Source: Escherichia boydii (GTDB lineage: Bacteria; Pseudomonadota; Gammaproteobacteria; Enterobacterales; Enterobacteriaceae). Taken from it: 64,000 nt of DNA. A program made the position numbers and the translations under genes. Each line of letters starts with the position of its first letter. Position 1 is the stretch's first letter. A model generated the notes under the pieces. It worked only from the letters and a program-made list of their open reading frames with translations. It was not told the origin of the DNA and did no database searches. Below are positions 57,720 to 64,000 of the stretch, piece by piece. The stretch is taken from positions 4,340,001 through 4,404,000 of the forward strand of contig CP169086.1 in assembly GCA_041890495.1 (NCBI GenBank). The letters are read 5' to 3'.

Positions 57720-58691
57720 TCACTTGGCCAGAGCCAGCACCGCGCGGGCTGTCGTCTCTTCCGTCACCAGGCCATTGATACGGCGACCCTTCAGTGCGGC
57801 ATAAATCGCATCGGCTTTCTCTTCCCCTCCGGCCACGCCAACGATGGTGGGCAGTTGCGCCAGTTCATCGAGCGTGACGCCCAGTAATTCTTTATGGATC
57901 TCCAGCTCCTCAACGCATTCGCCCTCGGCATTGAGGAAATAGCCGAGAATGTCGCCGACCGCCCCTTTGCGGGCGTACATCAGCTGTTCACCTTCGCTGA
58001 TGTAGCCTGAGCGCAGGATCGTTGCATCACGGCGCTGGTTCACTGAACCAATGCCAACCACCGCCACGTCGGCGGCGGTGGCCGCGAGGATCACGTCCCG
58101 CACGCTGGTTTCGCGTTTTAGAATCCCGGCGACGTCAGCGGATGACACGCGAAGCGGGGCGGGGATCATGCTGACGCTGCAGGCCGCGTCCAGCTGGCCG
58201 ATTCCGGTCATGTACGGCCCGACGCCGCCGGAGAGCGTCACCAGGCGGATCTGCTGCGAGCTGATAAAGCCGCTCAGGTGCTGCAGGCTGCTCATGGTGG
58301 TTTCACCGAACCCCACCGCCAGCAGCTGGCCGGGCTCCAGCACGCCCATCAGCGACTGCGCTGCGCCAATGCCCAGCCGCACGTTCATCGGCGGCGTATT
58401 CAGGGCGGGCATCACGCGCATCAGCTTCAGGCCAAAGCGCTGCTGTAGCTCGGTTTCCAGCGCCAGGCATCCCTCGTAGCGGGAGTTGATCTGCACGCGA
58501 ATCACCCCGGACTGACGGCCTTTTTCCAGCAGGCGAGAAATCTTCAAACGCGGCAGCCCGAGCCGCTCGCCGATGTCGTTCTGGGTTAATCCGTCGTGGT
58601 AGTAGCACCAGGCCACGCGCGCCACGAGTTCCTCTTCCGCCAGCGCCAGCCCGGCAAACCGTCCTTCTTCCGCAGTGCGTTTATCGCTCAT
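57720..58691 (-). CDS. lsrR: LsrR, SorC/DeoR-family repressor of the lsr operon
   Basis: Repressor of 323 residues released by phospho-AI-2. The N-terminal helix-turn-helix lies at about residues 32-55 (GLTQNDIGERLGLPRLKISRLL, as landmark), and a sugar-binding domain with the VGFGETTMSSL phosphate loop and GVGPYMTG follows. ATG at 58691 (MSDKR) is preferred to the upstream in-frame start, which lies inside the operator region. An inverted repeat begins three bases upstream of this ATG, consistent with autorepression. Confidence 0.93.
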   Translation of the reverse strand: MSDKRTAEEGRFAGLALAEEELVARVAWCYYHDGLTQNDIGERLGLPRLKISRLLEKGRQSGVIRVQINSRYEGCLALETELQQRFGLKLMRVMPALNTPPMNVRLGIGAAQSLMGVLEPGQLLAVGFGETTMSSLQHLSGFISSQQIRLVTLSGGVGPYMTGIGQLDAACSVSMIPAPLRVSSADVAGILKRETSVRDVILAATAADVAVVGIGSVNQRRDATILRSGYISEGEQLMYARKGAVGDILGYFLNAEGECVEELEIHKELLGVTLDELAQLPTIVGVAGGEEKADAIYAALKGRRINGLVTEETTARAVLALAK

Positions 58692-58906
58692 AGTTGAACT
58701 CTTATAAAAATTTAGATCATATGTTCGTGATGGCGCGAAGGGAAATTGTGAGCCACGCGACAAAACGGATCATTTCGATCGTTTCTGGTTTATCTGAATC
58801 TCAATCGATAAAACTGTGATCCCTGCACGGTTATAAATATAGTTCACCGTCTACGCTTTTGAACATTATTAAATCTAAAAATCATTTGTTCAATAGCGGA
58901 GCGATG
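58692..58906. promoter_or_regulatory. lsrR / lsrA control region with paired inverted repeats
   Basis: Two near-identical inverted repeats flank the gap: TTGAACT (58694) with TGTTCG (58722), and TTGAACA (58859) with TGTTCAA (58887). The arm starts are 28 bases apart in both, and the inner A/T-rich sequence is also similar. They are strong candidates for LsrR operators. TGTGA at 58747 and 58815 are possible CRP half sites, consistent with CRP activation of lsr in E. coli. Confidence 0.7.
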
Positions 58907-60394
58907 ATGACCTCACTTCTCGACGCGCGGAATATCAGCAAGCAGTTCTCAGGCGTGCCGGTTCTAAAAGGCATTGATTTCACGCTGCTTGCGGGCCAGG
59001 TGCACGCGCTGATGGGCGGAAACGGCGCGGGAAAATCGACGCTGATGAAGATCATCGCCGGGGTCGAGACGCCGGACAGCGGTGAACTTTCCGTCGAGGG
59101 GCAGTCATATGCGCGGCTTACGCCCGTGCAGGCGCACAGGTTAGGCATTTACCTGGTGCCGCAGGAGCCGCTGCTGTTCCCCAACCTGACGGTGCGGGAA
59201 AATATCCTGTTCCGCCTGCCGCGCGAGCGCGATCTGGAAAAGCGGCTGGAGGAGAAACTTGAGCAGCTGCAGTGCCAGCTTAACCTCGACGCCGCCGCCA
59301 GCACCCTGGAGGTGGCGGATCAGCAGATGGTGGAGATCCTGCGCGGATTAATGCGCAACGCCCGGATCCTGATCCTCGACGAACCCACAGCCTCCCTCAC
59401 GCCGGGTGAAACCGAACGGCTGTTCCGCCAGATCCGCGCCCTGCAGGCGCTCGGCGTCGGGATAGTTTTTATCTCGCACAAGCTGCCGGAAATTCGCATG
59501 CTTTCGAGCCACGTCTCGGTGATGCGCGACGGCGCGGTGGTGCTGAGCGGTGAAACCGCGCAGTTCGACGACAGCGCCCTGATCGCCGCCATGACGCCGG
59601 TGAGCCGGGAGAAATCCCTGAGCGATACGCAAAAGCTGTGGCTGGCGCTGCCGGGCAACCGTCGCACCCAGCCGCAGGATTTCCCGGTGCTGCGGGTGGA
59701 CGATCTCACCGGGGAAGGGTTTATCGATCTCAGCCTTGAGATCTACGCCGGAGAGATCGTTGGCCTGGCAGGGCTGGTGGGATCCGGACGTACCGAGTTT
59801 GCCGAAACCCTCTACGGCCTGCGGCCGGTACGTGGAGGCCGCATCTGGCTGGAGAACCAGGAGATCGCCGGCGATCCGGTAAGTTCACGCCTGGAAAAAG
59901 GGCTAGTCTACCTGCCGGAAGACAGGCAGGTGTCCGGCCTGTTCCTCGACGCACCGATCCGCTGGAACACCGTGGCGCTGAACGAGCCGTCGCTCTGGCA
60001 GCAGCGCAAGCGGGAGTCTGCGGTGGTGGAGCGCTATCACCGGGCGCTGGGGATCAAGCTCAACCATGCGGATCAAACCGTGCGCACGCTCTCCGGCGGC
60101 AACCAGCAGAAGGTGCTGCTGGCGCGTTGTCTGGAGGCAAATCCTTTACTGCTGATCGTCGATGAACCGACGCGCGGGGTGGACGTCTCGGCGCGCGCCG
60201 ATATCTATCAGCTCATCAAAAGCGTGGCGGCGCAGAACGTGGCGGTGCTGATGATCTCAAGCGATCTCGATGAGTTTCCGGGCCTCGCGGACCGGGTGCT
60301 GGTGATGCATCAGGGCGTGCTCAGCGGCGAACTGCCGCGCCACGCCGTCAGCCTCGACAGAATGATGGCGCTGGCGTTCGGAGGGCAATCATGA
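58907..60394 (+). CDS. lsrA: LsrA, AI-2 ABC importer ATP-binding subunit
   Basis: Duplicated sugar-type ATPase (RbsA-like) of about 495 residues. The first domain has Walker A GGNGAGKST (near 41-49) and Walker B LILDEPTA (near 155). The second has the degenerate Walker A GLVGSGRTEF and a canonical LSGGNQQKV signature near 407. ATG at 58907 is preferred because GGAG lies five bases upstream; ATG at 58904 is also possible. It overlaps lsrC by four bases. Confidence 0.94.
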   Translation: MTSLLDARNISKQFSGVPVLKGIDFTLLAGQVHALMGGNGAGKSTLMKIIAGVETPDSGELSVEGQSYARLTPVQAHRLGIYLVPQEPLLFPNLTVRENILFRLPRERDLEKRLEEKLEQLQCQLNLDAAASTLEVADQQMVEILRGLMRNARILILDEPTASLTPGETERLFRQIRALQALGVGIVFISHKLPEIRMLSSHVSVMRDGAVVLSGETAQFDDSALIAAMTPVSREKSLSDTQKLWLALPGNRRTQPQDFPVLRVDDLTGEGFIDLSLEIYAGEIVGLAGLVGSGRTEFAETLYGLRPVRGGRIWLENQEIAGDPVSSRLEKGLVYLPEDRQVSGLFLDAPIRWNTVALNEPSLWQQRKRESAVVERYHRALGIKLNHADQTVRTLSGGNQQKVLLARCLEANPLLLIVDEPTRGVDVSARADIYQLIKSVAAQNVAVLMISSDLDEFPGLADRVLVMHQGVLSGELPRHAVSLDRMMALAFGGQS

Positions 60395-61422
60395 AGACCT
60401 TACTCAAAAACCGCGAGCTGAGCGCGTTTCTCGCCATTCTGGCGCTGTTCGCCGTGCTGGTGGCGCTGAACCCGTCCTACTTCAGCCTGCAGACGCTGGG
60501 GATGATCTTCGCCAGCTCGCAGATCCTGATCCTGCTGGCTATCGGCGCGGCGCTGGTGATGCTGACACGCAATATCGACGTGTCCGTCGGCTCTGTCGTC
60601 GGGCTGTCCGCTATTGCCGTCGGCGTGGCGCTTAATAGCGGCTACAGCCTTCCGGTTTCCATTCTCTTCGCGCTGTCGACTGGCGCGCTGGCCGGGGCGT
60701 TCAACGGGTTTCTGGTGGTGGGGCTGCGCATCCCGGCGATCGTCGCCACCCTCGGCACGCTGGGGCTGTACCGCGGGGCGATGCTGCTCTGGACGGGCGG
60801 TAAGTGGATTGAGGGGCTGCCGCCGGGGCTGAAATCCCTCTCAGAACCTGTTGCCATCGGCATTTCGCCGCTCGGCATGGTGGTGTTGACGATCGTGCTT
60901 ATCGGCGCCTGGACGCTGTCGCGCACCGCGTTCGGGCGTGATTTCTATGCCGTGGGCGATAACCTCGCCGCGGCGCGCCAGCTGGGCGTAGCGGTGAACC
61001 GCACCCGCATGATCGCCTTTACCCTGAACGGCATGCTGGCGGCCTGCGCCGGGATCGTCTTTGCCGCGCAGATTGGTTTTGTTCCCAACCAGACCGGCAG
61101 CGGGCTGGAGATGAAGGCCATCGCCGCCTGCGTCCTCGGCGGCATTTCGCTGCTGGGCGGCACGGGCACGCTGATCGGCGCGTTGCTCGGCGCGTTCTTC
61201 CTCACCCAAATCGACACCGTGCTGGTGCTGTTCAGGCTCCCGGCGTGGTGGAACGACTTTATCGCCGGGCTGGTGCTGCTGGGCGTGCTGGTGCTCGACG
61301 GGCGCCTGCGCCAGGCGCTGGCGCGCCATCAGCGGGCGCTGAAGTATGGTCGCTTCCAGCCGGGTAACAAAGGGGGAAAGCACGTCACCCCGTTTCCCAA
61401 ACGCAAAAAAGAGGTGGCGTAA
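60391..61422 (+). CDS. lsrC: LsrC, AI-2 ABC importer permease
   Basis: RbsC-type permease of 343 residues with eight to ten membrane segments. The A-L-V-M-L-T-R-N-I-D-V-S-V-G-S region (about 51-65) and the GGISLLGGTGTL loop near 250 (ATPase contact) are visible. A basic, hydrophilic C-terminal tail of about 35 residues follows. It overlaps lsrA (ATGA) and abuts lsrD, giving tight translational coupling. Confidence 0.94.
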   Translation: MKTLLKNRELSAFLAILALFAVLVALNPSYFSLQTLGMIFASSQILILLAIGAALVMLTRNIDVSVGSVVGLSAIAVGVALNSGYSLPVSILFALSTGALAGAFNGFLVVGLRIPAIVATLGTLGLYRGAMLLWTGGKWIEGLPPGLKSLSEPVAIGISPLGMVVLTIVLIGAWTLSRTAFGRDFYAVGDNLAAARQLGVAVNRTRMIAFTLNGMLAACAGIVFAAQIGFVPNQTGSGLEMKAIAACVLGGISLLGGTGTLIGALLGAFFLTQIDTVLVLFRLPAWWNDFIAGLVLLGVLVLDGRLRQALARHQRALKYGRFQPGNKGGKHVTPFPKRKKEVA

Positions 61423-62400
61423 ATGAGGCTTAACTGGGAAAGCGCGCTGCTGATTTTACTGGTGCTGGAGATCCTGCTCTTCGGCGCCATCAACCCGCGC
61501 ATGCTCGATATCAACATGCTGCTGTTCAGCACCAGCGACTTCATCTGCATCGGCATTGTGGCGTTGCCGCTCACGCTGGTCATCATCAGCGGCGGGATCG
61601 ACATTTCCCTCGGCTCAACCATCGGACTGTGCGCCATCGCGCTGGGCGTGATGATGCAGGCGGGGTGGCCGATGGCGGTCGCCGTTCCATTGACGCTGCT
61701 GCTCGGACTGCTGTGCGGGCTGGTGAATGCGGCGCTGATCCACTACACCGGCATTAGCCCGCTGGTGATTACCCTCGGCACGCTCTACCTCTACGGCGGC
61801 GGGGCGCTGTTGCTCTCCGGCATTGCGGGGGCCACGGGCTACGAGGGCATCGGCGGTTTCCCGGACAGCTTCACGGCGTTCGCTAACCTCACGATGTTGG
61901 GCCTGCCGATCCCGCTGGTGCTGTTCGCGGTGATTACCGTCTTCTTCTGGCTGATTACCCATCGCGGGCGCTTTGGCCGTCATCTGTTTTTGATTGGACA
62001 GAATCCTCGCGCGGCGCGCTATGCGGCGCTGTCGGTGAACGGCATGCCCTACGCGCTGTACGGCCTGGTGGGTGTAGCCTCGGCGATTGCCGCGCTGGTA
62101 ATGGTCTCCTATTTCGGATCCGCGCGTTCGGATCTGGGGCGGGATTTACTGATGCCCGCGCTCACCGCCGCCGTGCTCGGCGGGGCCAATATCTACGGCG
62201 GCTCAGGTTCGGTTGTCGGCACGGCGCTGGCGGCGCTGCTGGTGGGCTACCTGCAGCAGGGTTTACAGATGGTCGGCATCCCCAACCAGGTGTCGAGCGC
62301 GCTGTCAGGGGCGCTGCTGGTTGTGGTGGTGATGGGACGTTCGCTGAGTCTGCACCGCGAGTGGGTGCGATCTCTCTTCAGAAAACTATCCGGAGCGTAA
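61423..62400 (+). CDS. lsrD: LsrD, AI-2 ABC importer permease
   Basis: Second RbsC-type permease, 325 residues. The ISGGIDISLGST segment (about 55-66) parallels that of LsrC, and a GGANIYGGSGSVVGT loop lies near 255. It begins at the base after the lsrC stop, and lsrB starts two bases after its stop. The channel is a LsrC-LsrD heterodimer. Confidence 0.94.
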   Translation: MRLNWESALLILLVLEILLFGAINPRMLDINMLLFSTSDFICIGIVALPLTLVIISGGIDISLGSTIGLCAIALGVMMQAGWPMAVAVPLTLLLGLLCGLVNAALIHYTGISPLVITLGTLYLYGGGALLLSGIAGATGYEGIGGFPDSFTAFANLTMLGLPIPLVLFAVITVFFWLITHRGRFGRHLFLIGQNPRAARYAALSVNGMPYALYGLVGVASAIAALVMVSYFGSARSDLGRDLLMPALTAAVLGGANIYGGSGSVVGTALAALLVGYLQQGLQMVGIPNQVSSALSGALLVVVVMGRSLSLHREWVRSLFRKLSGA

Positions 62401-62401
62401 G

Positions 62402-63403
62402 ATGAAAACAAAACTGCTCGTCTTGGCAATGGCCCTTAGCTTCGCTTCGGCGCAGGCGGCGGACCGCATTGCATTTATCCCGAAGCTGGTGGGCGTGGGC
62501 TTCTTCACCAGCGGCGGCAACGGCGCGAAAGAGGCGGGGAAAGACCTTGGGGTGGACGTCACCTACGACGGCCCGACCGAGCCGAGCGTCTCCGGCCAGG
62601 TGCAGCTGATCAATAACTTCGTCAACCAGGGCTATAACGCCATCATCGTCTCCGCCGTGTCGCCGGACGGCCTCTGCCCGGCGCTCAAGCGCGCGATGCA
62701 GCGCGGCGTCAAGGTCCTGACCTGGGACTCCGACACCAAACCGGAGTGCCGCAGCATCTACATTAACCAGGGGACGCCGGAACAGCTGGGCGGCCTGCTG
62801 GTGGAGATGGCGAGCAAGCAGGTCACCAAACCGAATGCCAAAGTGGCGTTCTTCTACTCCAGCCCGACCGTCACCGACCAGAACCAGTGGGTGAAAGAGG
62901 CGAAGGCCAAAATCGAGAAAGATCATCCCCAGTGGCAGGTCGTAACGACCCAGTTTGGCTATAACGACGCCACCAAATCGTTGCAAACCGCCGAGGGGAT
63001 CTTAAAAGCGTATCCGGATCTGGATGCGATCGTTGCCCCGGACGCCAACGCGCTGCCGGCCGCGGCGCAGGCGGCGGAAAACCTTAAGCGGGAAGGGGTG
63101 GCGATTGTCGGCTTCAGCACGCCGAACGTGATGCGTCCGTACGTTGAGCGCGGCACGGTAAAAGCCTTCGGCCTGTGGGATGTGGTGCAACAGGGCAAAA
63201 TTGCGGTCAATGTCGCCGATCGCCTGCTCAAAAAAGGCGATCTTAACGTCGGCGACAGCGTAGACGTAAAAAATATCGGCGCGCTGAAGGTCGAGCCGAA
63301 CAGCGTGCAGGGCTACCAGTATGAGGCGAAGGGCAACGGCATCGTGCTGCTGCCGGAGCGGGTGGTGTTCACCAAAGAGAACATCAGCAAATACGATTTC
63401 TGA
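62402..63403 (+). CDS. lsrB: LsrB, periplasmic AI-2-binding protein
   Basis: Periplasmic binding protein of 333 residues that delivers AI-2 to LsrCDA. Signal peptide cleavage is near AQA-AD (about 19). The mature part starts at RIAFIPKLVGVGFF. Conserved ligand residues K35, D116, D166 and so on of E. coli LsrB are plausible at TSGGNGA and TWDSDTKPE, but exact numbering was not aligned. The order lsrACDB is conserved. Confidence 0.94.
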   Translation: MKTKLLVLAMALSFASAQAADRIAFIPKLVGVGFFTSGGNGAKEAGKDLGVDVTYDGPTEPSVSGQVQLINNFVNQGYNAIIVSAVSPDGLCPALKRAMQRGVKVLTWDSDTKPECRSIYINQGTPEQLGGLLVEMASKQVTKPNAKVAFFYSSPTVTDQNQWVKEAKAKIEKDHPQWQVVTTQFGYNDATKSLQTAEGILKAYPDLDAIVAPDANALPAAAQAAENLKREGVAIVGFSTPNVMRPYVERGTVKAFGLWDVVQQGKIAVNVADRLLKKGDLNVGDSVDVKNIGALKVEPNSVQGYQYEAKGNGIVLLPERVVFTKENISKYDF

Positions 63404-63414
63404 CGGGGGAGCAA

Positions 63415-64000
63415 ATGGCTGATTTAGACGACATCAAAGACGGCAAGGATTTTGGCATCGGCACGCCGCAGGTCAACGTGCCGTTCACGCTGAAGGGCTG
63501 CGGCTCGCTGGACTGGGGCATGCAGTCCCGCCTGGCGCGCATCTTCAACCCGCAGAGCAACCGCACGGTGATGCTGGCCTTCGATCACGGCTATTTTCAG
63601 GGGCCGACCACCGGCCTTGAGCGTATCGATCTCTCCATCGCGCCGCTGTTCGGTGAAACCGACGTGCTGATGTGTACCCGCGGCATCCTCAGGAGCCAGG
63701 TGCCCGCCGCGACGAACAGGCCGGTGGTGCTGCGCGCCTCCGGCGGTAACTCAATCCTGGGGGAGCTGTCGAACGAGTGCGTGGCGGTGGCGATGGAGGA
63801 CGCGCTGCGCCTGAACGTCTGCGCCGTGGCGGCGCAGGTGTACATCGGCAGCGAGTTTGAGCACCAGTCGATCAACAACATCATCAAGCTGGTGGACGCG
63901 GGCGCGCGCTACGGCATGCCGACGCTGGCGGTAACGGGCGTGGGGAAAGAGATGGCGCGCGACGCGCGCTATTTCTCGCTCGCCAGCCGCATCGCCGCCG
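63415..64000 (+). CDS. lsrF: LsrF, phospho-AI-2 processing thiolase (partial)
   Basis: DeoC/FbaB-type aldolase-fold enzyme that, after LsrG, transfers an acetyl group from 3-hydroxy-2,4-pentanedione-5-phosphate to CoA. It begins at ATG 63415 with GGGGGAG upstream, 11 bases after lsrB. About 195 of some 290 residues are in the window and the frame is open to the right edge. The active-site strand AFDHGYFQGP (about 56-65) is present. lsrG would follow outside. Confidence 0.93.
   Translation, partial: MADLDDIKDGKDFGIGTPQVNVPFTLKGCGSLDWGMQSRLARIFNPQSNRTVMLAFDHGYFQGPTTGLERIDLSIAPLFGETDVLMCTRGILRSQVPAATNRPVVLRASGGNSILGELSNECVAVAMEDALRLNVCAVAAQVYIGSEFEHQSINNIIKLVDAGARYGMPTLAVTGVGKEMARDARYFSLASRIAA

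Overview
The window is enterobacterial chromosome (family Enterobacteriaceae). Its gene order is a reversed version of the Escherichia coli K-12 segment running from ubiU (yhbU) through the aga, gar, rnpB, tdc, yhaK-yqjA and exu/uxa genes to fadH, followed by a complete lsrKR-lsrACDB set and the start of lsrF. No tRNA, rRNA, CRISPR array, phage or insertion sequence was seen. The only structural RNAs recognised are rnpB (RNase P RNA) and the manganese-responsive leader of alx.

The most striking property is mosaicism. Compared with E. coli K-12 proteins as I remember them (no alignment was run), the window alternates about 19 times between blocks that read almost exactly like E. coli and blocks that read like a second, more divergent enterobacterium of Enterobacter/Klebsiella type. 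Several switches fall inside genes (yhbO, kbaY, agaS, agaR, tdcE, yhaK). Almost all frameshifts (yhbQ, yhbP, yhbO, lpoA, kbaZ, agaR, yqjG) lie in the E. coli-like blocks, and they look like scattered one- or two-base sequence errors. The divergent blocks have clean reading frames, different REP repeats and a family of CCCTCTCC palindromes. The simplest reading is a chimeric assembly or gap-filled scaffold from a mixed E. coli plus Enterobacter-like sample. A real recombinant genome is possible but less likely.

Layout. 1-10.0 kb: anaerobic ubiquinone genes ubiU/ubiT, yhbS, broken yhbQPO, yraR, yraQ, dolP, diaA, yraN, broken lpoA, rsmI. 10.0-23.2 kb: N-acetylgalactosamine/galactosamine (aga) region on the minus strand. 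It holds kbaZ-agaVWEF-agaA-agaS-kbaY, followed by a glucose/maltose-type PTS transporter, a MalY-like PLP enzyme and a secreted clan GH-D glycosidase in the position where K-12 has agaBCDI and yraHIJK; the regulator agaR is divergent. 23.2-27.3 kb: galactarate catabolism (garD, garL, garR, without garP or garK) and rnpB. 27.3-35.5 kb: anaerobic threonine degradation, tdcABCDE, with FNR- and CRP-like sites upstream, then a Spy/CpxP-like gene. 35.5-42.2 kb: yhaK, yhaJ, yhaH, broken yqjG, and yqjF-yqjK-yqjE-yqjD-yqjC-mzrA-yqjA. 42.2-48.2 kb: hexuronate uptake and catabolism (exuR, exuT, uxaC, uxaA). 48.2-56 kb: sstT, alx with its riboswitch, ygjR, ygjP, rlmG, fadH. 56-64 kb: the autoinducer-2 lsr locus, with two matching inverted repeats bracketing the lsrR-lsrA promoter region.

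Functionally the region is a set of catabolic modules (amino sugars, galactarate, threonine/serine, hexuronates, AI-2), each with a local regulator, embedded in conserved envelope and housekeeping genes.
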